Shown piece by piece: positions 1 through 31,390 of a stretch of DNA of 64,000 bases. Each line of letters begins with the position of its first letter. Position 1 is the first letter of the stretch. The notes below the pieces were generated by a model. It saw nothing but the letters and a program-made list of their open reading frames with translations, did no database searches and had not been told where the DNA came from. A program made the position numbers and the translations under genes. This stretch comes from Pomacea canaliculata (Eukaryota > Mollusca > Gastropoda > Architaenioglossa > Ampullariidae), in assembly GCF_003073045.1 (NCBI RefSeq), contig NC_037590.1:10311042-10375041 (forward strand). Direction: 5' to 3'.

Positions 1-151
1 TAATGATAATTCTGATCTAACCTCATGCCGCTCTAGACATACCCCACCTCCAAAATCTGTGAATTTCATGAATACTTGGGTTATTTCTTGACAGTCAAGG
101 CCATAATCTTGATTTGTAATCTGAGACTTAACAAAAAACCCTTAAAGATCA

Positions 152-6649
<6,498 letters not shown>

Positions 6650-6790
6650 TGGCGCTGCAATATCGAGGAGACACGGTATTTTTGTGTTTGGTTCTTAAAA
6701 AAAATTAATGAACGCAACCAGAGAGAAGATGATGCACTTTCCGTACAATATGGCGGAAAACCATTCTGGTTGCTGTGATCATTGCGCCTC
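6650..6790 (-). promoter_or_regulatory. 5' flank/5'UTR of helicase copy 1 with YY1/ETS-like site
   Basis: Sequence just upstream of the start ATG. On the plus strand at 6746-6759 it holds CAATATGGCGGAAA, which contains the YY1 core ATGGCGG overlapping a GGAA ETS core. No TATA box is placed convincingly. The block aligns with the flank of copy 2 (about 30967-31095), so the duplication included the promoter-proximal region. In copy 2 the core reads ATGTCGG. Regulatory function is inferred from motif match only. Confidence 0.4.
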
Positions 6791-7383
6791 TGCAGACGAC
6801 AATCAGTTTAAGAAAAATCTAGGATTTAATAGAAATTTTAAAAATATCATATTTGCTTTCATAAATAAAAAACTTATTATATTCAGTACAAGATAAAGTA
6901 TTATAAGGATGATTTTATTTATTAAAACCGATTTGATTGGGATTATATTTCAACGTGGATGTATTATTTGCGTGCCCTTTTCGGTACCTGTCTCGAAGAA
7001 ACAAACTCGCCGGTCGTGTTGGAAAATGAACATACATTTAAAAGCTATCTACCGACGTAAAAGATAATGAGCTCATGTAGACGTTAAGGCAAGGGTGTGT
7101 CTGTGTGTATTTTCGCACGGTCTAGTCCATTTATTCTAAAATAGTTAATTCTAATACGGTTACATTTGAAAAACGCTTACTCGCCAAATAGTTATTGAGA
7201 AACATGCATCTACGGACGCGTAATTTAATAGAAAGAAACGTTCTATCTCGAACTGTTGAAAGAGATCAGTATTAAAAAAATCTGTTATATAAAAATTCCA
7301 TAGGAAACTATAAAAAATTTCGGTACAAATTCGTGCAATATATTCGTACTGCATTGCAAGGGCGGAAACAATTGATAACTATA
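6791..7383. other. Intergenic spacer between helicase copy 1 and transposon nest
   Basis: About 590 bases of AT-rich sequence upstream of helicase copy 1. I recognise no gene, RNA or repeat in it. It may hold distal promoter sequence of the minus-strand helicase. Confidence 0.4.
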
Positions 7384-7419
7384 CAGGTAGTCCTCGGGTT
7401 ACGACGGTCTCGAGTTACG

Positions 7420-7635
7420 AGGGTTAACGTCGTGAGTCGAACTTTACGTGCGGCGGAAGTCATAAGGCAATATGAGAAGGGGGAAACAGCAACAGAAATT
7501 GGCAGGTCATTATAATAGGACTTAGTCGCTCGACTGTCGCTACGATTATCAAGGATAAAGATCGCATCCTTGAACATGTGAAATGATCTGCTCCTATGAA
7601 AGCGACAGCTATAGTGATAACAAAGCGTAGTGTAC
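7420..7635 (+). pseudogene. Broken N-terminal fragment of a pogo/Tigger-type transposase
   Basis: Translation gives AAEVIRQYEKGETATEIGRS, stops at TAA TAG (7512-7517), and resumes in the same similarity as GLSRSTVATIIKDKDRILEH. It then meets another stop and continues SAPMKATAIVITKRS. This is the helix-turn-helix (CENP-B N-terminal-like) DNA-binding start of Tigger/jerky-type transposases. In-frame stops and loss of the DDE catalytic part make it a dead relic. Confidence 0.75.
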
Positions 7636-7721
7636 TGCACAATATTTTACTGTACTTATGTTTATTGATAATTATGTAGGGTACTGTGTTAGGATACGTG
7701 TTTGGATAGGCTAAGTGTTTG

Positions 7722-7729
7722 CAGTACTG
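7722..7729. repeat. Left target-site duplication of the hAT-like element
   Basis: CAGTACTG, identical to 12397-12404. Removing the segment between the two copies restores a continuous pogo-like element. Confidence 0.65.
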
Positions 7730-7864
7730 CAGGGCCGCCGAGAGCCAGCCCGGGCCCCGGGACAGACGACCTCTCCGGGCCCCTTGTACTTGTAATCGTA
7801 AATTATTTTCCCAGTATATAATGTATGTTTACAATTCGAATCTCAATATCTACACTTCATTCAG

Positions 7865-9124
7865 TGTCACGACCGGTAGTCGGACATTGCGCATTCTTTA
7901 CGAAGAACGACAAGAGATCACTTCAGATTGAGACGTTCTGTTATTTATTATACACCAAAAAGAAAAAATACTAAAAAAAAAACAAATTGTAATACAAGAA
8001 TTTCCAGCAGGTCAAATTAAACCATACAGCACAAGTTCACTGTTATCCGTTCTAAAATCAGAAAGTATACATCCTAGGTTTTTCAACATCGACACTACGG
8101 CAGCTCGCAGGCTGCTACAACAGTTCTCATACATATGTCCGTTTCAATCCACGTCTAACGGTACGTCTCTCCCGAGCACCTTTCTAGCCACCAGCAATGT
8201 CCGTGTGCTCATTAAATGTTCATCAAACACATACACACAGTCCGTGTAAACCGTCTTATTCTCCCTCTAACGTTGACGGTGGAGATAAACAATGGGGGGT
8301 ACGACCTTCCCCCTCTCTCTCTGGAGGTAAACCCAAAAGGCAAAAGTCTTACTTTGAGTTGTCGGCATCAGCGGACAATCAAATCGTCAGTGTCCTCAAC
8401 ACTCCATTGCACGACTTTTTAAAGACGACAGCGACGGCCCTCCACGCGGTCGGTGTGTCGTCGTCGTTGTCAAGTACGAGAGTGGAGCCCACCTGCTCAA
8501 CACTCCCCCAGCTGTGATGAGATGCTGCCCCGCTATAGTCGTCGGCTCGGGTTGTTCTTCTCTGGAACTTCTCAGCTCGGCGATGTCCACCGCTTCAGTA
8601 GCAGATTCGGCGAGGAACCTTCAGCAGTAGTTCTACTGAAGTTGCGATCCCCAAAACACAGCAACAGCAGCGGCTCCGTAGCAAACACGGTACAGCAAGT
8701 CCGTCATCAATACACTCCACTCACAATTAACACAATTAACAGCCGCCGCTGTATCAATCAGCTTCTCGATCGCTGGATGGCTCTCTCCCCCCCCCCCTCA
8801 ACTCGCTGCTCGATACTTCCTCTTGTTACTCGTTTCTCCCCCCCCCCCGACCGACGCTACGGTCCGCCTTAAATCTTCACCCCCAGTCCCCTAGACCCGG
8901 TGTCGCATTCTTTCAGCCGCACGTGAGGTCCGAAACTCACGTGGGGTTCACGACCTCTATATATCCGTCAACTAATTACGCCGTTGACTGTCCATCGCAG
9001 AGGGGCAACACACACACACAGGGCTGGCTACGCCACCCCGCTCCCCCCTCCATTTCCTTTCACCAAACTCAGGCGCAATTGCCACAAAAAAAAAACAAAG
9101 GAGGCACGGACTGATCCGTGACAG
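7865..9124 (+). mobile_element. LTR-like insertion (possible solo LTR) inside the hAT-like element
   Basis: Starts TGTCACG and ends CGTGACA(G), a short inverted repeat of the TG...CA type seen at LTR ends. TTCAG occurs at 7860-7864 and 9125-9129, as a 5-base target duplication would if the final G is included. The 1.26 kb is markedly richer in GC and CpG than its surroundings. It has C-runs at 8788-8798 and 8839-8849 and a TATATA box-like sequence near 8957-8963. No gag or pol is seen, so a solo LTR fits best. A MITE of another class remains possible. Confidence 0.45.
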
Positions 9125-9563
9125 TTCAGTAACGAAATATAGACTGCAAACAGTAGGACAAGTGCACTAGGATCTACATCACTACTTGAACATAAAGTTG
9201 TTTACATGCGAGTGGTTAGTAAATGAGGACAAATGATGTTAAAGGATCAGACTGTAGCACTTGAGGGTATGTGCATGAGTGCGTGGTGCGCATGGCACTG
9301 GCATCGATATAAATCCACACATTTTGTCAAACTCAACTAAATTTGACAGGAAGATTATCAGGCAAACGACATCACTGCACAAAATGCAGTACCCCATGCT
9401 AGTAATGAATGCAAGAAAGTGAATGAAATTGTACCCGTTACATTTTACTCTACCGTGGGAAGTAGACCTCTTCGTTGCAAAGGCGTAAACTTTGAAAAAG
9501 ATTGCTTATAAGGCCTGCAAGATCTCGCACACTGTTCTATTTAGTAAAAAATAGTAAAATACA

Positions 9564-9690
9564 GTCAAATCTCTCTACTATGCCACCCCGCTACTATGCC
9601 ACTCTCGGTATTATGCCACTTTTGCTCGGTCCCGACTATAAATTCAATGTAAAAAAAAATTACTATGCCATATTGTGTGCTGTTAAAAGA
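9564..9690 (+). mobile_element. Isolated pogo/mariner-like terminal sequence
   Basis: After a TA dinucleotide the sequence reads CAGTCAAATCTCTCTACTAT, and TACTATGCCAC recurs nearby. This style of end is common in pogo/Tigger elements. I did not find the partner end, so it is one-sided and truncated or further nested. Confidence 0.35.
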
Positions 9691-10060
9691 CACAAGTTGT
9701 GAAATTCCGCGCGAGTGCTCGATTATTATACTGTATGGTAGTGTGGGACATCGCAAGTTCGTGGGATGGAACCTAGCACGCACACAGGGAGGGTGGAGCT
9801 GGCGATGTGGGGGGTGGTGGTCGCTGGCCGGGTGACAGTGGGAGAGCGGGATGGGTCGACTAGCGACAGGATGCAGGTGTGCGGATGTGGTTGGGAGGGG
9901 TGGAGGATGAAGAGGTGAGGGGGAGAATGAGAGGAGACAGCTAGCGCCAGCCGACGATTCTTGAGAGCATAGGACTGACAAGTAACTTGAGCAAATAACA
10001 TACATAACAAACACGCAGCACCTATCGAAAGTCCCTTCCTATATTATTCCTTTAGCAAAA

Positions 10061-10085
10061 CCGCACGCGCGCGCGCACACACGCA
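10061..10085 (+). repeat. CG/CA microsatellite
   Basis: Alternating purine-pyrimidine tract (CGCGCGCGCG followed by CACACACG), capable in principle of Z-DNA. It lies within the transposon nest. Confidence 0.7.
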
Positions 10086-12396
10086 CATTTTGAATTTATC
10101 CAACTTTTTACGAAGCATAAACTCGGTCGACTTCAACCGCCATCAGTCACTAGCCGTTAAAATACCTGCTCAGTTTTAGAAGACAAAGCAACTGTTTTAA
10201 AGACTAGTTAGCTAGTAAGTGTTAATACTTTTAATATTTAAGGAGATTAGAAGGTTTTGTAAAAATGACAGAAAAATAGAAATGTTTAGCATATTTTAGC
10301 TGAATCGTAATAGTTCATATAACAAAGTTATACAGTACTAATATTGTCATTTTACCTGCTGACTACAAACTTGTAACCAACATGTCAAATGGCTACGTAG
10401 AGGGGGCTGTCGTACCAGAAATAACACAGAGATTGAATTCCACACTGAAGTTTTTTATTCAGTTTTGCTCAGCGTCTGGCCTAACTGCTCTCTCTCAAAT
10501 TCACAAAAGCTGCCCATCCACTGTCAGTCCTACTATTTCTTCTCCCTACCCTCGAACATTCTAGCCCTTCTTCGCAGACATTTTACTGTGAACATTGCTA
10601 CATTGTTTGAACATCATTTCCTCCCTCGCCACAACGCATTCTACCTTTTTACATTGCTGCCGTGCTGAACATTCTAGAATATAAGATGCAAATCTACAAC
10701 CAAAGACATTATACTTCGTACACTACTAGAGTGCTACAAAACTTAATGAGCTTTTCTCACAACTTCATTATTGTCAGTCAATTTGAGACGCTAGTCACTC
10801 TCATTGACACTGATGTTCCTGCCTTGTCAAATGTTATTTGCCAATAAACAGAAAATCATAGAAGCATAAATAAAAAACTAGTGTACTGACCATAATAACA
10901 AAGTGCAGCGTATCTCGGCTTTTCGACTGTAGAAGACAGCGTGCGACAGGCAGGAGAGTGCGGTGTGAAATTAAGTGACTATGGCTATCTCTAAGGTCCA
11001 ATGGTCCAAGCTTTCTTTGGTCCTGTGACTCCGATCGAAAGGGATGGGAAAATTAAGTGTCAGGTCAAACACACGGCGACTTTACCGCTGACTCGTCTAT
11101 CTCATAAAAATGTCAGTCTACACCTCCACTTGCTCCAAACCCCGACCATTTAATTCCCAGTCCATTCCGTGGAGTCTTCCAGAAACTATCACACCCCCGA
11201 CCCCTTTCCCTTTTGTCGTGTTGTCAGCAACAATGCATTACGGCCCACGATGGCCGGCATGGGTGGAAGTTGTTGTCATCTTAGTCAATGGCCTCTAAAC
11301 TAAAACATAATTTGCCTCTACCTTGATTGTGGGTTCAAGACATGGAGAAATTTAATGAAAACGTGGACAAACTAACACTTATGTCATAACTCATAACACA
11401 TCTGTAAACTTTTCTTTTCTTCCATTCTTCATCGTGAAACAAATATACGTTACACGAAGCTCCTTTAAAAACACATTCAAATATATGTGATAATTCGAAA
11501 GCAAATGTCGCAGCACCGCAAAACTCAATATACAGCACCATATATGACAGCTTCCTTGAAGACAACTAGCGCACAATCAGAAGATTCCGAGGTGGCTTTT
11601 GGGGGACGGATGGCGGGTAGATAGTACTCCTTTTTACCGGGAGCTTTGTCGGCAAAGAGCAAAAGAACCACCGTGATCAATTTATAAACCTAATTTGCGG
11701 GACAGCAGTTTTTAAAATGTTTTGCAATAATGTGTTCTATTTTGCTGGCTGCGATAGTATTACAGGATAAAATAGTCTCATTGTATCAAGGATCTACTAT
11801 GTAGACTAATGTAGTTGTTTGCATGGTGATGGAGATACGGTTAAAAAGAGTCTCAGTGTTGCTTAGTAACTACGAAAAAAAGCAGCCTTGATGTCTCTCG
11901 CTTACAGGCTGCAGCGCCAGGGGCGGGCCCCCACCATGTCGGTTCACAGAGTGGCCACACATCAGTAACATACCTGCCTGATCTCCACTGTTCATTCCGA
12001 TTTGCTTGCAGGGCCCGCCCCCTCCTCCACCCCACCCTTCCCCGTAGTGGCACCTGTAGCCAGCAATCTCATGGCACGAACGTTCTTCAGGGCGGTTCAC
12101 ACGCGATAAAATCTTTGGTGTCCAGCGGCCGTCACCTCTTGGCTTGTCCAGCGAGAATATGATACCCGCTGACTACACTTCTCACGACAGGCCCCAGTAC
12201 TCCGAAATTGTATTCTACAGACTTGAAACTCAACTTCTGCATGTGTAATGCTTGGGTGTTCTGTCCTTAGACCTTTCTTTAGAAGAAAAAGAAAAGGAGA
12301 AGAAGAAAAAAAATCCACTGACCAAGGCCGGGCCCCCTTGACAACCGCGGGCCCGGGTACACCAGACCCCCCTGTCCCCCCCTCTCGTCAGGCCTG

Positions 12397-12404
12397 CAGT
12401 ACTG
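12397..12404. repeat. Right target-site duplication of the hAT-like element
   Basis: CAGTACTG, identical to 7722-7729, directly after the right inverted end of the inner element. Confidence 0.65.
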
Positions 12405-12513
12405 TGCTGTTATTATGGTACAGTACTGTATGAACGTACCCGACTTACGTCGAAATTCGGTTTACGACGCCGCGTAAGAACCGATCACCGTCGTAAGTCG
12501 AGGACTACCTGTA

Positions 12514-13200
12514 TATCGACGTCGGTATTTACGACAGATTACTACGATACATGCTTTACTTCGTTACATGCATAAGCCAGCGCTTGTAATGGGGAACTAC
12601 TTTCCTGCGTGGTTTAGGCGTCGGAGGTCAGTGGGTCAGGATACGCGATGGCCTGCCTTTTCGGTGAAATCCCCATTTGTTTACTAATAATCTGCTCTCT
12701 ATATAATATACCGTTTTTATGCTATCAAAAGGTGATACGTGGGCATCTAACTGGTTTTAATATTAATCATAAGGATTTGGGTCACTTTTGAAGAGTGATG
12801 AAAGTCACTGAAGTCACTGCATGGTCACTTCGCCCCTAAACAATATCGACCTAACTCCTTAGTCGTATTGTCCCCTACAATGTAAAAGCTACTTGCTTCA
12901 CTTTAATCACGAAATAATATCCCTATAAACGTCCGTGCTCTAATGAACATAGTGTCGAAGTTGAGTAACCGTTTGATTGCTTATAGGTATACTTAATTGT
13001 CTTGTTCGGTCTGGAACGTATTATCTGTTTAGCCTTATGTTTATAATGGAACTGTTTGGTTTATATGCTATTATAGAAAGTCAACTTTAGCTAGAACCTT
13101 CATGAAGCGAAATACACTTGGTGCACGCATCTGTGAAATATACGTTCGAAGTAACCGCTAAGCGGGATAAAAGTATTTTCTACCATATATTCCTCTTCTT
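12514..13200. other. Intergenic spacer upstream of the exosome gene
   Basis: About 690 bases between the transposon nest and the promoter region of the RRP46 gene. I recognise no gene, RNA or repeat here. Confidence 0.4.
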
Positions 13201-13289
13201 GCAATGGTTTGTTTTTACGTGATGTCACGAGTTTTTGCGGACTGACCAGCAAAAGCGGTGGATTACTCTACCTCACCTACGATGTAGCT

Positions 13290-13621
13290 TAAAATTTCCA
13301 CTTCCGCTTCCGCCTTCATACCCTCATTGTAGTTTGCAAACGGATTTAACTAAATATACAGCCTAAAAAAAAACAGCTTTAGTTTTATAATTTCAGGTAA
13401 GTGTAAACACATACGAGGTTTGGAATATTGTTTAAAATTACATTTCACTATTAAAACACTTATGGACCAAAATTTGATATTAATCCTGTATTTGCCAAGT
13501 TTGAAAACTTTCAAAGTTGTTTCGAAATATTTGACTTTTTCATATAGGATACTGAAGGAAATTTGATAACGGTTTGTAAAGTGTAAATTCTTAAACTGTT
13601 TATCGTGATTGTTGTGTAGAA
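13290..13621 (+). promoter_or_regulatory. Promoter/5'UTR of the EXOSC5-like gene with tandem ETS-like sites and likely 5'UTR intron
   Basis: At about 13300-13316 the sequence CACTTCCGCTTCCGCC holds two TTCCG ETS-type cores in tandem, typical of TATA-less housekeeping promoters. A consensus donor, CAG|GTAAGT, occurs at about 13395-13402. A plausible acceptor, TGTGTAG, ends at 13620, directly before the AATGG containing the start. This suggests a non-coding first exon and a roughly 220-base 5'UTR intron. The motifs are seen; their use is inferred. Confidence 0.5.
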
Positions 13622-14284
13622 ATGGAAATATCAGACGGAAGCTGTTCTACTGCATCCATGTCGTGCACGCTCGGTGACCTGTCACAGCCCGATGGTAGTG
13701 CTTCATTAACTCATGGAAATACGCAGGTTGCAGCTGCAGTTTATGGACCTTGTGAAGTCAGACTTTCCAAAGAGTTTCCGGACAGAGCCACCATCGAAGT
13801 GATTCACAAACCAAAAGTAGGGCTACCTAGATGTGAAGACAAACTCCGTGAAACCCTTCTTAGAAGCATATTTGAGACTGCTGCTCTGACTGCACTCCAT
13901 CCCCGATCATCAATACAAATAATCATTCAGGAGATAGAAGACCAAGGTGGCCTGCTGGCTACAAGTATCAATGCTGCTTGTCTTGCACTTCTGGATGCTA
14001 GTATTAGCATGAAATTTCTTGTAGCTGCTGTTACAGCTAAAGTCAAGCATGATGGATCTGTGCTTTTACTGCCCCAGGAAGGATCAACAGAAAAGGATAG
14101 TCTTGGTATTATCACATTTGTGTTCAGAGAGCCTGACAAGAGTGTTGTGTGCAGCTTCACATCAGTAGGAACACTCTCTCTTCAGCAGCGTAATCAGTGT
14201 CTTTCCTTGTGCCAGGAAGCATGTGATACAGTTTTTAAATTCTATAGGGAGTGTCTAGAAAACAAGTTTTCAAAGATAAAATAA
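13622..14284 (+). CDS. EXOSC5: Exosome complex component RRP46 (EXOSC5-like)
   Basis: A 220-residue, uninterrupted ORF for RRP46, one of the six RNase PH-like subunits of the RNA exosome ring, which works in 3'-5' decay and processing of RNA in nucleus and cytoplasm. In animals the ring subunits are thought to be structural rather than catalytic. Family landmarks are RPDGSAS-like QPDGSASLTHGNT (about residues 22-34), VYGPCEVRLSKE, KPKVGLP, the core block LHPRSSIQIIIQEIEDQGGL with INAACLALLDA, and the C-terminal FKFYRECLENKFSK. Length is close to the usual 220-240. The ATG is chosen because the ORF begins there, two bases after a plausible acceptor. The coding part lacks introns, unlike its neighbours. 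It is divergent to helicase copy 1 and convergent with copy 2. Confidence 0.95.
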   Translation: MEISDGSCSTASMSCTLGDLSQPDGSASLTHGNTQVAAAVYGPCEVRLSKEFPDRATIEVIHKPKVGLPRCEDKLRETLLRSIFETAALTALHPRSSIQIIIQEIEDQGGLLATSINAACLALLDASISMKFLVAAVTAKVKHDGSVLLLPQEGSTEKDSLGIITFVFREPDKSVVCSFTSVGTLSLQQRNQCLSLCQEACDTVFKFYRECLENKFSKIK

Positions 14285-14325
14285 CATAAAACTTAAACTC
14301 GTAGAAGACACAAATGTTTGAATGC

Positions 14326-14339
14326 AGGGGGGGGGGGGG
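14326..14339 (+). repeat. Homopolymer G run
   Basis: Thirteen or so consecutive G bases about 40 bases after the EXOSC5-like stop codon, probably in the 3'UTR. Such a run can form G-quadruplexes and is prone to length error in sequencing. Confidence 0.8.
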
Positions 14340-14544
14340 CGCAAGGTAAGGGTTTTGTGTTCCCTATATTTCCTGAACCTATCTTAGGGCAATGCTCCAC
14401 ATGCATCAGAACTTACATAAAATGCTTCATGGCTCCTCAGAGTTGTGTGCGTGCAAATTTCAGATGCAGGAGGTACTTCTGCACTAACAAAAAAAAATCC
14501 ATAAGCATCTGGCTGAGAAATCACCCTTTGTGGGACTGGCTGAT

Positions 14545-14812
14545 TTGCCAGAGACAGGTGGTCATGGTTTTATAGCTCATGGAAATGCCTAGTTTATTTC
14601 TAATATCTGTGGACCTTATTTAAAAAAAATATGGACCCATTATTTTGGTAGTATTGCATTTGTGTACAGAAAGACTAGTGTGATATACCTGGCTTCACAG
14701 AAGCATTCACTTCAGCAGCATCTGCAGATGTTTGTCCATGTGGCAAAAGGCATTTCATGCAATTTTTAAATTCTGTTTTGTCTAGAAGACACATTCTTAA
14801 AACGATAAAAGA
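14545..14812 (+). pseudogene. Truncated tandem pseudogene of EXOSC5
   Basis: Two blocks match the gene just upstream. At about 14545-14605 CTCATGGAAAT and its flanks match the N-terminal coding part near 13690-13730. At 14645-14812 the sequence follows the last 180 coding bases: ATTGCATTTGTGTACAGAAA against ATCACATTTGTGTTCAGAGA, then CTTCAGCAGC, TTTTTAAATTCT and TCTAGAA. The middle of the gene is missing and frame is lost. It is a partial tandem copy now decaying, not a second gene. Confidence 0.7.
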
Positions 14813-16133
14813 AAGGTAAAGTTCATCCCCTAACCTTTTCAGGTTTTTGTGGGTAGGACCACTTTTCTCATGGGAGTGGGGGGGGGCAGCTTTACCTGAG
14901 GGTGGTGCCCATCTTCTCTCCCTCACTGCCTTACCTTCCCCAACCCTCTGTGGAGTTGGGTACCCATTTTTAAGTAAATACCATTAACCAGAAAAGTGTG
15001 TATATGCATGTAAAGCTAAAAATGAAAGGATTAACAGGATTCTTAAGCTGTTTAAAGCCTGTCACTACTTTAATGAAAACCTGAAGGGATCTTTTAGGTT
15101 CACTCTTTTAAAAGTTTGTAATACTTTATCATGGCTGTCCCTCACATGACAAATGTTCAAAATTTAATTCTGTAAAGATGGTAAATAAGAAAACTATTTC
15201 TTGGGAAGCACTGCAACTTGCAGGCCACACAAAACATAACATGTATCAGATCTATGGTGGGTAAAATGACTGCAATTCCTTTTATGATGATTACTCTTGA
15301 TACTATTGCGCAATGAGTGATAGAGATGAATCATTGCATCCATCATTTAAAGTATCATTCCCCCCTCCTCTGTTCAAAATTTTTTTTATTTAAATAAAAT
15401 ACTAACATGTTTACAGGTATTAAGAGTAAGTAGGCCCACTTTTTTGAAGGTTTGGTGATCTATTTCATATATAATTTCTGGGGTTTTTGTTCCCACATTG
15501 TTATGCTCAGCTTCTCCAACAGCAGTATCTTAAGAGTTTCATTCACTGAATCATCTGTAATGTAAGATGATCAAAGGTGAAGATTTTAAAGTCCACCCAG
15601 CAAACTCTGCCTTAGATGACACTTGACAATGATAGGCATTAGGCAGGTTTCGGAAATTAGGGCCCTGGGAGGCCCATGCAATTCAGCCGCCTCCTCTTGC
15701 AAAGCTTTTGTTGTTTCATGAAGACTAAGACATTGACAATCCAAATGTTTTGATCAGATTGATTTGTATGCATCTCCATAATTAGGGGTGTCCATTAAAG
15801 GGAAATATCTCCATGCTTGTACTTTTTTCTTGACAGCGTTGTAACCTTTGAAGACATCTATTGATCTAGTAGTGAAATAAGCACAGACTAAGAGTAGAGT
15901 TTATGGTGAAAGTGATTCTTTCCACATCCTTCATCAGCATCTGCTTGTTTTAAGCATTGTGATTTTGTTTGTGCTTCATCAGCCCAAAACTGAAATATTC
16001 ATGATCTTTTAAGGAATACTGTAAGTTTATCTACAGCAACAGGATAGTTTAACTTTGCCTTGAGTAGAAAGTACTGATATCAAAGGTTGCAAAATGAAGC
16101 CAAGAATAAAGACTCGGGTTATGCATAACAGCT
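14813..16133. other. Convergent intergenic region between EXOSC5-like gene and helicase copy 2
   Basis: 1.3 kb without a recognised gene. It should hold the 3' ends of two convergent transcripts. A possible plus-strand AATAAA lies at 15393-15398. Confidence 0.4.
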
Positions 16134-16139
16134 TTTATT
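16134..16139 (-). terminator. Poly(A) signal of helicase copy 2
   Basis: AATAAA on the minus strand, about 270 bases after the stop codon at 16410-16408, giving a short 3'UTR. Assigned by motif and position only. Confidence 0.55.
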
Positions 16140-16407
16140 AACAACAAACTCATAACTCATCACTTACAAAGTCATGCTTTACACCTGCAAATAAGGACAG
16201 TCTAAATACTAATACATACATTCAACCAGGTGGTCCATTTCACTGACATTGGTAAGAAGACTGAGTAGAGATGGCAGTGAAAGAGAAACATACAGCTGCA
16301 GAAAAAAAAAAGATAAGATGGTTATCTGCCAGAACTCTGTTCTCCATCCTTTCTCTTTATGGTTTTCACGTCAGTCATGACTCTGTCTCTCTTGGCTTCC
16401 ACCACAC

Positions 16408-30966
<14,559 letters not shown>

Positions 30967-31095
30967 GCAGTATCAAGAAGACGTGTTTTCTGGACTGAAA
31001 ATAACTTCACACAGCTAGATAGAAGACTAGGCACTTTCTGTAAAGAATGTCGGAAAATCATTCTCGTGGGTTGTTTTGGTGCGACGTGCTGCTCA
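30967..31095 (-). promoter_or_regulatory. Duplicated 5' flank of helicase copy 2
   Basis: Aligns with 6650-6790 upstream of copy 1, for example GCACTTTC, CGGAAAA and CATTCT words in the same order. The YY1-type core ATGGCGG of copy 1 reads ATGTCGG here. The homology ends near 31095, probably marking the edge of the tandem duplication. Confidence 0.45.
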
Positions 31096-31390
31096 GGCGT
31101 TGCGCACACGACGAAGTAAAGGGAGCTAGTCGAGCAGGAAGTGGTTGCAGAGCGTAGATTTTGGGGATCGCAATAGTTTTGGGGATCGTGTACACAGTGT
31201 TTACTATATTTTAACAATTACTAGTGAAAATAGAGTATTAACAGTAAATATATATAGGTGCGTATGATAAAGATATTTCAGACCATTCATCCATCCAGCC
31301 TAAACACAAACGACGGGAAGTCGGTCGATTCGACCACGAACTAATATCCCTAATGATGATTCGACCGTTTGACGATTCTATCACCTAGGA

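Larger units (their letters stand above)
9130..12390. other. Remaining interior of the hAT-like element, no gene recognised
   Basis: Several ORFs of 60-150 codons occur on both strands, but they are low-complexity or unrecognised, such as Pro/His-rich frames opposite the purine-rich strand at 9780-9960. A CG/CA microsatellite runs at 10061-10085. I see no DDE, RT or HTH motifs. Confidence 0.4.
7730..12396. mobile_element. hAT-like element with 8-bp target duplication, nested in the pogo-like element
   Basis: A palindromic 8-base direct repeat CAGTACTG flanks the segment at 7722-7729 and 12397-12404. Just inside are imperfect inverted ends CAGGGCCGCCGAGAG (left) and CAGGCCTGACGAGAG (right, reverse complement), followed on both sides by GC-rich GGGCCCGGG-type sequence. 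An 8-base duplication with CAGGG-type ends fits the hAT superfamily. The 4.67-kb interior has no recognisable transposase, so it is non-autonomous or badly eroded. It contains an LTR-like insertion and another pogo-like end. Confidence 0.65.
7384..12511 (+). mobile_element. pogo/Tigger-like DNA transposon, split by a nested hAT-like element
   Basis: The ends are inverted repeats of about 24 bases: CAGGTAGTCCTCGGGTTACG at 7384 and the reverse complement CAGGTAGTCCTCGACTTACG ending at 12511. They are flanked by TA at 7382-7383 and 12512-12513, as expected for Tc1/mariner/pogo insertion. Inside the left end is the start of a pogo/Tigger-type transposase. Once the inner element (7730-12396) is removed, the outer element is only about 460 bases, so it was an internally deleted, non-autonomous copy before the second insertion. 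A related 319-base element sits at 22983-23301. Confidence 0.8.

Noticed and set aside
8453..8872. 139-codon plus-strand ORF
   Set aside because: Lies inside the LTR-like GC-rich segment, has low-complexity Pro/Ser/Arg composition from C-runs and no known motif. Chance ORF in GC-rich DNA.
9565..10014. 149-codon minus-strand ORF rich in His, Pro and Ser
   Set aside because: Reading of the complement of a purine-rich tract within the transposon nest; no motif, and it overlaps a pogo-like end.
13927..14160. 77-codon minus-strand ORF inside EXOSC5
   Set aside because: Antisense shadow of a well-supported gene; no similarity of its own.
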